Origin: Phellopilus nigrolimitatus
Taxonomy: Eukaryota > Basidiomycota > Agaricomycetes > Hymenochaetales > Hymenochaetaceae
Length of the DNA: 64,000 nt
Reading direction: 5' to 3'
Assembly (NCBI GenBank): GCA_021029095.1
Contig: JAJOHG010000016.1
Coordinates: 496,001 to 560,000, forward strand
In this document: positions 1-9,894 of the stretch, piece after piece
Numbering within the stretch: position 1 is the stretch's first letter
Layout of the letters: every line of letters starts with the position of its first letter
Position numbers and translations under genes: made by a program
Notes under the pieces: generated by a model
What the model saw: only the letters and a program-made list of their open reading frames with translations
Databases searched by the model: none
What the model was told of the DNA's origin: nothing

Positions 1-99
1 ATGTTCCGTCTAATGGTTACCAGTAATAAGACTTCACGAAATGGTTTCTGAGCTGAATACAATCAGCAATGCATGCTTATTTGCTGTGACATTTGTATG

Positions 100-323
100 T
101 GCCGCTTTGCAGGTGCGTTTTGTATATAAGCTAGCACTTCTCTCGGCCTTTCTTTATCCAACAACTCTACTTACCAGCGATAAGGTGAGCAACATTGAGA
201 CACAGCTTTGTCTCGCCTAGTCCATTACCAGTTCTTGTACATGTACTAAAGCGGTCCATCTTCAGACTTCCAAACACCAACACATCACTCAACACATCTA
301 CTTCCAAGCTCCCAGACACCAAC
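100..323 (+). promoter_or_regulatory. family promoter, TATA box and 5'UTR intron of first coiled-coil-family gene
   Basis: A TATATAAG box lies at 123-130. A 5'UTR intron follows, with donor GTGAGC at 185, a TACTAA-like branch region near 243 and an acceptor CAG ending at 265. The same arrangement (a GGTTAC-rich upstream element, TATA, a CTC-rich leader ending in AATAAG or GATAAG, then GTGAGC) precedes the genes at 1474 and 2330, and on the other strand those at 20419 and 23055. Conservation between copies is the main evidence. Confidence 0.6.
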
Positions 324-510
324 ATGGCATTCAGCGCGCCCACTTCCAGTATTCCGGACTCCGACAGGTCGCCCAGCGTGCCCGCTTCCAGTCTGCCAGA
401 CCTCGACATGCCACCCAACTCGCCCATTTTCGGTCTTCCAGACACCGATATGTCACCCAACGCACCCACTTCCAGTCTTCCAAACCTTGGTATTTTGACA
501 GAGAGAAAGC
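301..510 (+). repeat. 42-bp coding minisatellite, about five units
   Basis: The CTTCC(A) anchor recurs at 301, 343, 385, 427 and 469, an exact 42-bp period. It is in frame with the ATG at 324 and so encodes a 14-residue repeat. The first unit lies partly upstream of that ATG. Confidence 0.8.
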
Positions 511-793
511 TGCTTGAGGAAGCTTTGGAATGCCATGAAAAGTACTGAAGCAGCAGTTGTAGACATTGGAACTAACGAAGTGGCAACACGAGAAAAAGTT
601 ATTGGCATTGCAGAACCAGCTACCGTGCAGCAGAAGAAAAGGACAAGAAGAGCTAGCTGAGCGCATAAAGGAAGTGTGTTGTCAACATTCTGAAAACATT
701 CTGAATCTTCAAAGCCAGGTCACTAAGGCAGAAAGCGCTTTAAGAGATGCAAGAGATAAACTTGCAGATCATTATCGCGCGGGACTCATGTAG
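324..793 (+). pseudogene. frameshifted coiled-coil-family gene with 14-residue tandem repeats
   Basis: Translation from the ATG at 324 gives a Pro/Ser/Asp-rich N-terminus made of a 14-residue repeat (motif like SSLPDxDMxPNxP) and ends at a TGA at 546-548. A second frame (about 566-793) continues with a Lys/Glu/Gln-rich, coiled-coil-like segment containing LQSQVTKAESAL. That segment aligns with the C-terminal LQNQVSDAKKAL of the mirror gene at 22282-23055. No GT-AG intron long enough to join the two frames is visible, so I call a frameshift. The promoter and 5'UTR intron are intact, so it may still be transcribed. A sequencing error is possible. Confidence 0.55.
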
Positions 794-1039
794 CCACATT
801 TTCTTGTTTCATGTAGCTAGCAATAGTAATGTGTGTGCAATGAGCTGCCTTGATTTATCAAGCCTTATTCTGTGACGAGCGTGCATAGATATAAGTGCAA
901 CCAATCTGATAAGTACAACCGAGTCTGCAAAGCAACGGCGAAGCCTCTGCTCTGTCTACATACGGAAGAAGAGTGGTCTGGGGGTGCAGCGCGGCACGCG
1001 TGACGCTTAGACTGTCCTGCTTCCATACATATTCACTTT

Positions 1040-1473
1040 TATTCCCTCTCCAGTTTCCATTTCTCTACCTTAGGCAGCCTCCACGATCGTCCTCCATCCG
1101 CGGAGTTTAGGAAGAGCCACAGTGCCATTTGACTCCCCTCTGCGCTCCGATCGCGCTCGGCCGAAAATTTCCTCTGCTGCCTCTGTGCACAACTCTGCCA
1201 ACAATGTTCCATGCTTTGGGAGAAGTCGCCCAACGAATGGTTGCTAATAACCAGGCACTGCACAAAATGCATACTTTATCGGCTGGATGTAGGTAGCGCT
1301 TGTCTGTGTTACTTTGCAGGGCCGGTTTGCATATAATGTAGAACTCCTCTCTGCCTTTCTTGCTCCAACAACTCTACTTATCAGCAGTAAGGTGAGCATC
1401 TACGAGGCTCGTATCATCCGAGTTATCAGCCCCTGTACTAACACAGTCCTCGTTTAGACTTTGAGACTCTAGC
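1040..1473 (+). promoter_or_regulatory. promoter and 5'UTR intron of second family gene
   Basis: The region has a GCATATAATG TATA-like box near 1330 and a 5'UTR intron at 1392-1457 (donor GTGAGC, branch TACTAAC near 1437, acceptor TTTAG). The upstream 1140-1260 stretch is mirrored at about 21840-21970. The gene's ATG follows 16 nt after the acceptor. The stretch 794-1040 is the 3' tail of the first gene, with the STOP-proximal TTTCTTGTTT and GTAGCTAGC motif shared by the family. Confidence 0.55.
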
Positions 1474-1701
1474 ATGGCGACCAACCTGACCCCTCCCGGA
1501 AACCCAGCGAACGTACGAGGTGTGCTTCGCGAAGATGATTTAACGAAGCATAGTGAGGAGAACTTGGAAGTCGAGCTCTTCGCTACCGAGCGCAAGCTCC
1601 ATGCAACGGCAGATTGCGGATTGAGATGTCAGCTGATTGAGAAGATCCTGGATCTGCGGTACCAGTCATTTACGAAAGGATGTGCATCGAAAGACGCTTA
1701 G
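1474..1701 (+). CDS. small uncharacterised protein, 75 aa, MxTNLTPPGNPAN family
   Basis: I do not recognise this protein. It begins MATNLTPPGNPAN, which matches the start of the mirror-strand gene at 21743-21486 (MPTNLTPPGNPAN). Because that identity crosses the inverted duplication, the start codon is well supported. The rest is charged, with a predicted helical ERKLHATADCGL segment, but the two paralogues lose similarity after residue 14. Length, codon content and the shared promoter with 5'UTR intron support a real gene, although the C-terminal part may have drifted out of frame in one copy. No signal peptide or membrane segment is visible. Confidence 0.45.
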   Translation: MATNLTPPGNPANVRGVLREDDLTKHSEENLEVELFATERKLHATADCGLRCQLIEKILDLRYQSFTKGCASKDA

Positions 1702-2039
1702 GAGAGACTTAAAAGTTATTGTGGTGATGAATAGAAACTGCCGTAGCAATTTTTGTTTTGTGTTCGTGTAGCTAGCTATGGCAATGAGCGTGCATAGAGC
1801 TGCTTGTACGATCCGAGCGCTTTATGTGCACAGATGGGCATACAAATGAGCGTACAAAATGACAGCGAAGCGAAGTGAGGTCACAGACAAGAGGCGACCT
1901 GGACAACATTTCGTGATTCGGCACGACACTGCATGCGAAGGCCTCCTCAAAATGCAGGATGTCTTGATCCTCAAAACCAGTTTTTGCTTTTTCGAGTAGC
2001 CGTGCATACTGTACATACCCTGCGCACAACTTTGACAGC

Positions 2040-2329
2040 AACGCTTCATAGCTGTGGGAGCAATCTTCTGTCTAATGGTTACCCATCAACCAGACGACGC
2101 AGTAATGCTTTATGGGTCGGATACGGGCAGCAATGCATGCTTAGCTTCTGCGACACTTTGCAAGTCCATTTTCCTATAAAAGATGGTACCCCTTGTGGCC
2201 TTTCTTACTCTAATGACTCTACTTATTAGCAATAAGGTGGGTATCTACGAGACACATATCTGTTTCGCATCATCTAAGTTATCAGCTCGTCTACTAACAC
2301 ACTCGACTTTCAGGCTTCCAGGCTATAAT
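2040..2329 (+). promoter_or_regulatory. promoter, TATA box and 5'UTR intron of third family gene
   Basis: The box TATAAAAG lies at 2175-2182. The leader ends in AATAAG and a 5'UTR intron runs from 2237 to 2313, with donor GTGGGT, branch CTACTAACAC at 2291-2300 and acceptor TTTCAG. The ATG at 2330 is 16 nt into the next exon. Confidence 0.65.
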
Positions 2330-3004
2330 ATGTCGACCGACTCGTCAACTCCACAATCTTCAGACCCTAACTTTTCACATGAGCTGCGCAGGCTGGTTGA
2401 ACAAGCTTTCAGAGGGAAGTTTTCGGCGGTTCGATACATGCAAGAAAAGGAGTATCAACATTGTGAAGCAAGACGGACATTGGAGGACCAGTTTTCTGTA
2501 ACAAGAGAAGCTGTGGATGAGCTCAAGGCACCTATTCTATGTGCGCAGTTAGAGGAGCTGCATCAAAACGATCGGAAAGCGATATTGGACATCCGGATTT
2601 CTGGAGCAAAAAAAGACAAGGACGAATTTGAGGCGGCAGTTGAACATGTGCGCGAAAAGAACTGGAAAATGTTTAATCGCATGCACATAAAGAAGTATCA
2701 AAAAAAGCAAGAGAATCTGGAGGGCCAGCTTTCTGCGGATGAGCACGAGTATAAAGAGCTGGTTGATCGTATAGACGAAACGAAGCGTCAACTGAATGAA
2801 GAGAATCTAGATGGTCGGCTTCAGCTTCTTGCGGCTGAGCGCGAGCACGAGGCAGTGGCTGAACGCATGCGCGAAATGACACATCAACAAGCAATCGAGA
2901 TGAAGAGACTTCAGAACCAGGTTAATAGAGCTTCAAGAAATTTAGATTACGCAATCAAAAACTGCAATGAGTATGAGGCATGGAAAAAAACACTCTCACT
3001 ATGA
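2330..3004 (+). CDS. coiled-coil protein, 224 aa
   Basis: This is a single-exon coding region starting just after the 5'UTR intron. It starts MSTDSS and is then almost entirely Lys/Glu/Arg/Gln-rich with heptad-like spacing from about residue 20 to 215. Internal degenerate repeats of the type ENLEGQLSADEHE / ENLDGRLQLLAAERE are present. The segment MKRLQNQVNRA near the C-terminus matches IKRLQNQVDRA in the mirror gene at 19736-20419, so the pair are paralogues across the inverted repeat. There is no signal peptide, transmembrane segment or catalytic motif. A structural or scaffold role is only inference from the coiled coil. An upstream in-frame ATG at 2183 lies before the 5'UTR intron and is not favoured. 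Confidence 0.7.
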   Translation: MSTDSSTPQSSDPNFSHELRRLVEQAFRGKFSAVRYMQEKEYQHCEARRTLEDQFSVTREAVDELKAPILCAQLEELHQNDRKAILDIRISGAKKDKDEFEAAVEHVREKNWKMFNRMHIKKYQKKQENLEGQLSADEHEYKELVDRIDETKRQLNEENLDGRLQLLAAEREHEAVAERMREMTHQQAIEMKRLQNQVNRASRNLDYAIKNCNEYEAWKKTLSL

Positions 3005-3289
3005 TTTCTTGTTTATGTAACTAGCGATAGAAATGTGCATGCAAAGATCACCTTGGCTGTCATCAGACTCTGTTGTGTGACGACCGAGTCTACAAAACGA
3101 TATTGAGGTGAGATGAGCACATTCCTCAGTGAGGCGAGCAGCTTCGGCATGTTCCGGGAGTTTTGGACGCGGCCCTTTACGTCCTTTCCTTACCCACAGA
3201 TTTTGGAAAGAGTAACTATGTCGCTGATTTTTCTGAGCGCACGAGCCGTACTTGCTGAAATCATAAAATAATAAAGGGTAAAGCGATGT

Positions 3290-5035
3290 GAGCCACCTGC
3301 GGGCTCAGGTCGCTCTCGATCGCGACACGTTCTTTATTTTCTACCCATGAAGTGGGCCACGTACGTCTCACCCCATCTACACGTGCACTCTCTTGCGCCT
3401 GCCCAGGCCTCGTCCTCGTCGACGCCTACCTCAACCGCATCGTAATAAAGCACGACAGCGACGTGCTCTATGTTATTGGTCCAAGTCTGTTATTCCCATA
3501 TTTTCTCCGGGCTTTTACATTCTCAATCGATCTCGCACAGCATCCAGCACACAGGGGATTCTCTCCTGCTTCTGGCTCTAAGGTTCTCTTGCTTGCTTCT
3601 ACCCCGAGAGTGCGCTAAAAGGCGAGGCTCCTCGGCTTCATCTCCAAGTTCCCCGCCCCACGACGGCTTCTTAAGGTACGTTCTGCCTTCGCCGACAGCA
3701 TACGACTATTCACTTTAACTAATTATATACACGCGCCTGGCTTTTTAGATATCAAAGCAGAGACTCCAGATGCGATTCACGAAAGCAGAGAGCTTGGCTG
3801 CGCACCTAGAGTTGCAGCCATGGACAACCCGAACTTCGTCGTCTGCGTTGCTGGTGATAGCGAGGCCAAAACCGAGCCGACCGCGTCGTACGCACGTCCT
3901 CCGTCTCCGTTTCATATTTTTATCCTAACTATCGTATCATCTGCATAGCGCCTGGCACGGCTAGAGATACATCGACCCCATCGAGAGCGGCGCGGTCCTC
4001 CCCATCGCGCACGTTACCGGCTTCATAATCTCCGAGCGAACGATATACAGCATTATGGATGATCTCGATCTGTGCGCGCCCTTCAGGTGCGTCGCTTCAA
4101 TTTCTCTCCTTCCGACTCCCGTCATGCTGACATCAATAGATTACGAACAGCGGGTACGGTTACCAAGTGCGCTTCGTCGAGGACCTCGCACCCATCGACA
4201 AAACATAGCCACGTCGCTCAAGTGGGCTCTCAAGGAGATCGGGATTCAGAGTGCAGCTCGCGCAGAGTAGGAGATTGCCAAAAGCTACCTATCCCGTGCT
4301 TAATTGCGTAAGACGATGGTTCGTGCGTTCAGCCATGATTCTCTTCGAGTTCTTCAATCGGTATTCTCCTTGTTTAGCTTCTATTTGATTATAATTACTG
4401 ATGGTTCATTTGTCTATAGGGATAGTCCGGCCTTGAATCGTCAAATGAAGAGTTCATCGAGGGCTCCTTCCGCGCGCACCAGGACCCGCTGCCCAAAGTC
4501 AAGTACGACCCCAAGGAGCTCGAGACGCCGTAGCACTGGCTCGATTCCTATCGGATGCGACCCCGTATCTGGTTACGGACGCCGAGAGCGCGCTGCGTGT
4601 CGTGCCAAACTCCGCCAAACCACACGGCCTACGGAAGGAGGCGAATGCCTTTGTCGGTATCGGCGTCGATCTTGCTTTTAAGTGGTCGCGACCGTGGCGC
4701 TACTTCGCAAGGAAGAATCTGCGCTGCGCATGCGCATCGTGGACGTGACGGACATCATGATCCTCGAGCGGATCGCTCTCACCCGCATGCGCTCACGGAT
4801 GCGGATTTCGTGGCCCTCTTCGCCGCCGAACGTGCGTAAATCGCGAAATACAGCGAGGAGGGCATGCCAGCGACCATTCAGTATGATTTTCGACAACGGC
4901 GTGTTGCGTTACCACGCGCGGCAGCAGCGCGCGCGGGTGCAGCGGTGAACGAGCGGCTGCGGCCGATGCGCTGACGAAGAGTGGCGAGCTGATGCACCGC
5001 GCGCGGAAGGCCAGCGAGTATGTTCGAGCATAGCC
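3290..5035 (+). pseudogene. decayed phosphoketolase (XPK/XFP family)
   Basis: Phosphoketolase is a TPP enzyme that cleaves xylulose-5-P or fructose-6-P to acetyl-P. Family blocks can be read in order but in shifting frames. The N-terminal CPGLVLVDAYLNRIVIKHD and SDVLYVIGP blocks lie near 3405-3485. An FYPESALKG-like block is near 3600. After an intron (GTACGT near 3676 to TTTTTAG near 3750) come IKAETPDAIHE and MDNPNFVVCVAGD near 3760-3870. IDPIESGAVLPI and ISERTIYSIMDD follow near 3970-4070, then a second intron to about 4139 and GYGYQVRFVEDL. EEFIEGSFRAHQDPLPKVK is near 4450-4510, and LRMRIVDVTDIMIL and HPHALTDADFVALF are near 4725-4835. Stops and frameshifts are many, and roughly the 430-630 residue zone is missing. 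Introns are retained, so this is not a processed copy. Confidence 0.85.
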
Positions 5036-5468
5036 AGGGTGTGTGTTCCGCCGCTTATGATTTTAATAGTCTAGTGAACAACGCTGATGATGACCTTTCA
5101 TCTTGCTTTTGCAGATCATTTAACGTCTACGATACTCCGACCTTTCTCTAATTGTCCCTTTTTCTATTCATAGTATGCCTCCTTACTATCTATCGCGATA
5201 ATGACCTGTATTTCCTTTTCTTCAACTCTTTCTTTCTCGTTACGCCACACAACTGATTCCAATGTCATTGACTCAATCAATTCCGCAATATTATATTATA
5301 AACTCTCGACAGATATCCAGATCTGTATCCATATTATATTCAAAGAGGGACAACTATTATTTCAAAGGTTCGTTCCAAGGCCAGTGACTTCTGCATCTCC
5401 TTTCCGAGTTGATGAAGCGAAAGCGCGGATGTAGCACGCACGCTGGGCTTGGATAAATTGTCTACCGC
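5036..5468. other. AT-rich intergenic stretch, 3' side of DPBB gene
   Basis: No gene is seen. From about 5250 the sequence matches the region at 8766 onward, so the 3.5-kb tandem unit begins here. It includes the conserved TATTATAAACTC-GACAGATA-CCAGATCTGTATCC block downstream of both - strand DPBB genes. Confidence 0.5.
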
Positions 5469-6450
5469 TCAAACGTACTTCCAGGAACCGGTGAGGACAC
5501 CCACGCTCGTAGGCGCAAAGTGCTCGAACAGACCTTCGGTCAGGTCAAGTCCACCCTTGGGGCAGCCTGGGCACTGTAGGATGAATAGTTGAGTCATTGA
5601 ACACAATGTCGGGGTGTATGGGGAGATTCTGATTTACCTTGTCTACGATCTGCGCGGTCGCCGTCTTGCCGTTGGCGGTGATGGAGATCTGCTTAAAGCA
5701 GTGCGGGCCTGGGTAGCCGCTTCCAAATTCCTGGAATTGAGGATTAAACAGAGCGAAGATTCTCTGGAGTGGTATCAACTCACAGCTCCGTCGAGGGCGA
5801 CGACCTAGAGAAATATAAATCAGAAACGACATCCCAATCGATAGGAACAGCGGGAAGGCGTACATAGTCAGAGGCCTTGTAATTCTTGCCACACGCAGTA
5901 CTGTAAGGTTCGGATTTCGAATCAGCCTCTGAATAAATGCAGCAGACGAGAATTGAAATGCTCACGTTCCGGTGGTAATATCATAATAAGTCAGACGCGC
6001 GTTGTCGTCGCGCTTCCCTAAGTCATAGAGGGGAGTCGCGGTGCTCAGAGGCGCCGACGTGTTCAAGAACACTTTTGTGCTCGAATGCACTTTCGTGCTC
6101 GTAGGCACTTTCGTCCTCGAAGACACTTTCGTGCTCGAGTGTACTTTCGTCCTCGAATGTATTTTCGTGCTTGAATGTACTTTCGTGCCCGAATGCACTG
6201 ACGTGCTCAGAGGCGCCGACGCGGACCAAGGAGCCGAGGAATTCAACGACACCGTCGTGGAAAGCGGAGCCGAAGTGGTTAGGGGAGCCGACGAGTAGAA
6301 ACTGGCTGTCGGAGAAGACATCGCATTCAGCGACTTAGTTGTCGCGTTGCTGTGGAACGTGCCCTCATTGAGAGCAATGGGTCCAGCGATGGCGGCGAAT
6401 GGGAGGGCAGTGGTGAGGAGAGAGGCAGCGAAGAAAGCGGAGATATGCAT
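5469..6450 (-). CDS. secreted RlpA-like double-psi beta-barrel (DPBB) protein with Thr/Ser-Lys-Val repeat linker, 246 aa
   Basis: The gene has five exons on the minus strand: 6450-5966, 5900-5864, 5804-5784 (21-nt micro-exon), 5730-5638 and 5573-5469. All junctions are GT-AG and the phases agree. Residues 1 to about 22 are a signal peptide (MHISAFFAASLL..., A-I-A cleavage zone). Residues 23-145 are a Ser/Thr-rich linker with seven or eight six-residue TKVHSS-type repeats. A Kex2-like Lys-Arg lies at 146-147. The rest is the DPBB domain: ARLTYYD, ACGK, VVALDGA, FGSGYPGPHCFK, TATAQIVDKCPGCPKGGLDL and TEGLFEHFAP. Related fungal proteins are secreted, cysteine-paired, expansin or barwin-like and non-catalytic. 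The linker is probably O-glycosylated. An upstream in-frame ATG at 6576 would spoil the signal peptide and is rejected. Confidence 0.85.
6071..6214 (-). repeat. 18-bp coding minisatellite, eight units
   Basis: An 18-bp period (consensus ACTTTCGTGCTCGAATGC on the + strand) encodes a six-residue T-K-V-H-S-S repeat in exon 1 of the DPBB gene. The paralogue at 9570-9659 has five units and the one at 15070 has none. Confidence 0.9.
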
Positions 6451-6680
6451 GGTATTGAACGTATGGGTTATTAAGAAGCTCGAAAGATAACTTGGAAGAT
6501 ATTCTGAAGCTGAAGAACGACTGTGAAAGTGAATTGGTCTTAGTAGATTCATTTCCAGTCCTTTTATACTGTTCATGGCCTTGATAATTTGGTTTCAGAA
6601 TAAATAAGCATGAACAGAAAAGGGAAGAGAAAAAAAGATACTCACCACCGCAAACCGCTGCAACCCCGTGTTCTTCGCGC
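6451..6680 (-). promoter_or_regulatory. promoter of DPBB gene 1
   Basis: On the minus strand, GAACAGTATAAAAGG (near 6553-6567) is a TATA box about 110 nt 5' of the ATG. The same box occurs near 10010 (minus strand, copy 2, as GAACAATATAAAAAG) and near 14946 (plus strand, gene 3, GAACAGTATAAAGAG). Upstream of it, a TTCGCAGCGCGAAGAACAC block and a GTGAGTATC donor-like site are shared by the copies. Confidence 0.6.
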
Positions 6681-7744
6681 TGCGAAACATTTACTGAGGG
6701 ATAACATGTGCCGTTTCTCCATGTACCAGGATGCTAGTGTCGGCCATCAGACCGACGCGTCAAATATGCGCGTTTGAGAGCAACGACATCCGATAAGCTC
6801 GTTGCTTACCGGACGAGTTTTATAACGCTTTATACCAGTAGAAGGAGGTGAGCGAATGGCGGCAATATAGCCGCTCTGCTCTGGATAAATATTCAATTTC
6901 CATGGTATCGCACTGTCATAGAGTCTACTAATTGGGAATGATGTCGAATATTCGCGTTTCGATATTGATGTATTTGGGAGTACGCACATTAGGTACCTTA
7001 TTAATCCTGCCCGATATACTAGGATAACTTCACGACGATGACCTGAGAAATGCTTCGTTATGCAGGCTCGAGAAATTGAATAAAGTCGATATATCCGAAG
7101 TCAATGCGAGTTCTCGACTCTGCCTGTTCTGCGGAATGCAGTTTGAACGCCGGCGACCTGTTCAAACATTTGTTCGCTCGTTAGTCTTAAGTTTCAAATA
7201 GATAGACGGACTAGTAGATGTTATGGATAGTATGTCTCCATACCTGTCTAAGGGCATGAGGAATCCACGGGAACGAACCGCGAATGCTTGCCGGCTGTGT
7301 ATACGATCCGGCACTCCGTCTTCATGAGCTTGGCAGATTCGACCTGTATGCCTTTAAGTTCCTATTCTGAAAAACACAGATACGCCAGGAACCATAAGAT
7401 ATGTCATCACGACCCGTTACCGAGTTACTAGGAAGCTTTCAGATTCAAAGAGATCGAGATCTTCCGATCGTTTCGTCTTAGTGGACAGAGCAGCGTGAAC
7501 ACTTACTGAATACAGATTAATAATCTCGGATACTTAAAAGAGATCATAAGTAGGACGTCCGGCATTCGAGGGGTACAACAGAGCTGTACATTAGAGGACA
7601 TTCTGAAGACAATAATGCAAGACGGGCATAGTATGACACGCTTACCTCGGAAGTTTCGAATATTCGTTTTGATGCAGTTGGTTCAGCAGTATCCAAGGAG
7701 CAGCAAGATCATCTATGCATTCTATACATCTAGAAAGCTTTTTA
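6681..7744. other. gene-poor spacer of the tandem unit
   Basis: I find no supported gene. The stretch aligns with 10130-11160 at roughly 80 % by eye. In the second copy a 132-residue open frame (10204-10602, +) exists, but it is not kept open here, so it is unlikely to be a conserved gene. Confidence 0.4.
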
Positions 7745-7751
7745 ACAAGTC

Positions 7752-7985
7752 GTTTCAACGAAAGACCCAAGTCGTCCGCGAAAGTGCGGCCATTTTTGCC
7801 GACGTGTTGTTGACAAATATTTGCACGTGTTGGTTGCCATATCGACCACTACTCGCCAGCAAAGTTGCCTTATCGAGCTCGGCCGTACATGCAAAATCTG
7901 CTCGCCCTCATTGTCGTCATTGCACTTCTGGTTGGATTATGTTGCATTTCGAGATGAAAACAAAAACTATGAATTGACTGAAAAA
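7752..7985 (+). repeat. near-identical island inside the diverged tandem units, copy 1
   Basis: About 225 bp starting ACGAAAGACCCAAGTCG and ending AACTATGAATTGACTGAAA matches 11175-11400 with a single difference visible (TGT/CGT near 7829). The flanks match at only about 80 %. A 50-bp core (GCCATTTTTGCCGACG, then GACAAATATTTGCACG) also appears inverted near 13725-13775. It is probably a dispersed element, or a recent gene-conversion tract. Confidence 0.6.
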
Positions 7986-8988
7986 GCCCTCAAACCTCTG
8001 GTCACTGACCAGGTGTTCGCAGTTGTCACGGTTGCTGGGACGTTACAGAACCTTGAAAGCAGCTGATGCGCTCAAGGCCGGGAAACAAACGCCGCGCGGG
8101 TCGGAAGCCTGCCGTCGCGGGCATGCGGATTGATGCACGTTTTGCATTAGTGGTTCTAGTTGGACTCAGCCAAACGAAGCAGCCTACTGACGAATCGCAA
8201 TTAGCAAGCTGGCTGCTCGTTTTCGTCCAAAGCCATACTGCCGTCTGGGAATATCCTCACTACGAGCACAATGGTAGTGCTGCCATGAACTGCCACGTAT
8301 ACAAGTCGATACTTCGGGCACTGCACAGCAGTATGGGTGCGTTCGAATAATGTTCTCAGAGCTGAGCTGGAATCCTGAAGGACCTTACAGATTTGAATGC
8401 TGGGAACGTTGGCTCACAGAACTCGGGAACATAAAACGTGCTACATTACTAGCGTCAGACATTCGCAATTTCGTCTCTTCCGCGTCCCGCGCTAAGTCGC
8501 CCACCTTGCACGCAGATGGATCATTGTCTTTTGGAAGGGAGCGATTTGGAGCGCCTTTCTGCGCGCCAAATTTCCGCATATATCGTCGAGAACTATAGCT
8601 CGATGCTGTCAAGCAGGCATGATGTCGCGCATGGCGATCGTCTAGGTATGCCTCACATCTCATTCAAAACGCTGCAGGGCCCCATCTGACGGCAATCTGA
8701 CGGCATTTTGAAGCGCATACATTACTTCTGGGCAGCATCATCAGCGCGTCGCAGACTAACGCATTTGATTCCAATTTCATTGACTCAATCTATATTCTCA
8801 GTCCCGCAACGTTATATTATAAACTCTTGACAGATACCCAGATCTGTATCCATGTCATATTTAAAGAGAGAACTATTATTTAAATGGTCCGTTCCAGAGC
8901 CAGCGACTTCTGCATGTCCTTCTTTCCGAGTCTGGCGCGAAAGCGCGGATGTAGCACGCACGAAATGTTGGGTAAGCTCTATCCCGGC
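7986..8988. other. spacer, end of unit 1 and start of unit 2
   Basis: No gene is recognised. Several open frames of 80-95 codons occur on both strands (for example 8066-8350 and 8350-8598), but they share no pattern with the matching stretch at 11410-12100. The boundary between tandem copies is at about 8766. Confidence 0.4.
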
Positions 8989-9894
8989 TCAAACATACTT
9001 CCAGGAGCCAGTAAGCACACCCTTGCTCAGAGGCGCGAAGTGCTCGAACAAGCCTTCGGTCAGGTCAAGTCCACCTTTGGGGCAGCCTGGGCACTGTAGG
9101 ATGAATAGTTGAGTCATTGAACACAATGTCGATGTATGGGGAGATTCTGATTTACCTTGTCTACGATCTGCGCGGTCGCAGTCTTGCCATTGGCGGTGAT
9201 GGAAATATTCTTAAAGCAGTGTGGTCCTGGGTGGCCGCTTCCAAATTCCTGAAATTGCGAGTTTAAATAGAGCGGAGATTCTCTGGAGTGGTATCAACTT
9301 ACAGCTCCGTCGAGGGCGACGACCTAGAGAAATCTAAATTAGCAAAGACATTCCAATTGATATAAATGGCGAAAATGCGTACATAGTCGGAGGCCTTGTA
9401 TTTCTTTCCACACGCAGTACTGTAGGTATTAGGCCTCGAATCAGTCTCTGACTAAATGCAGTAGACGAAATTTTAAAATACGCACGTTCCGGCGCTAATA
9501 TCATAATAAGCCAGACTCGCGTTGTGGTGTCGATCCCCGGGGTCAGGGAAGGGAGTCGCGCTCGAATGCACCTTCGTGCTCGAATGCACTTTCGTACTCG
9601 AATGTACTTTCGTGCTCGAATACACTTTCGTGCCCGAATGCACTGACGTGCTCAGAGGCGCCGACGCGGACCAAGGAGCCGAGGAATTCAACGACACCGT
9701 CGTGGAAAGCGGAGCCGAAGTGGTTAGGGGAGCCGACGAGTAGAAACTGGCTGTCGGAAAGACGTCGCATTCAGCGACTTAGTTGTCGCGTTGCTGTGGA
9801 ACGTGCCCTCATTGAGAGCAACGGGTCCAGCGATGGCGGCGAATGGAAGGGCAGTGGTAAGGAGAGAGGCAGCGAGGAATGCTGAGATATGCAT
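8989..9894 (-). pseudogene. frameshifted secreted DPBB gene, copy 2
   Basis: All five exons of the family are recognisable with good splice sites: 9894-9486, 9419-9383, 9323-9303 (micro-exon), 9248-9156 and 9093-8989. The signal peptide (MHISAFLAASLL...) and the full DPBB domain to the stop are intact. Exon 1 lacks one base near 9757-9762 compared with copy 1 (GGAAAGACGTCGC against GGAGAAGACATCGC), which shifts the frame in the linker, so the signal peptide and domain are no longer in one frame. The Lys-Arg processing site before the domain is also lost (GDRHHNAS instead of GKRDDNAR). The decay looks recent. A one-base sequencing error would restore most of it, but not the lost Lys-Arg site. 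Confidence 0.75.
9570..9659 (-). repeat. 18-bp coding minisatellite, five units
   Basis: It has the same unit as 6071-6214 but fewer copies. The repeat-unit count therefore differs between tandem paralogues. Confidence 0.85.

Larger units (their letters stand above)
1..3175 (+). repeat. left arm of a large inverted duplication (three-gene block)
   Basis: This stretch is mirrored on the opposite strand at about 19541-23330. Gene order, promoters, 5'UTR introns and 3'UTR tails all correspond. The sequence AGCAGCTTCGGCATGTTCC near 3148, 3' of the third gene, reappears as its reverse complement near 19560. The left arm is cut by the window edge, because position 1 pairs with about 23313. The arms are diverged (pairs of genes are paralogues, not copies), so the duplication is old or has been reworked. 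Confidence 0.75.
5250..8765 (-). repeat. 3.5-kb tandem duplication, copy 1
   Basis: This copy is offset by about 3515 bp from copy 2 (8766-12110). Both contain a - strand DPBB gene, its promoter, and about 2 kb of gene-poor sequence ending in the CTCATTCAAA-CCATCTGACGG block (8660s and 12040s). Identity by eye is around 80-90 % outside one near-identical island. Confidence 0.75.
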
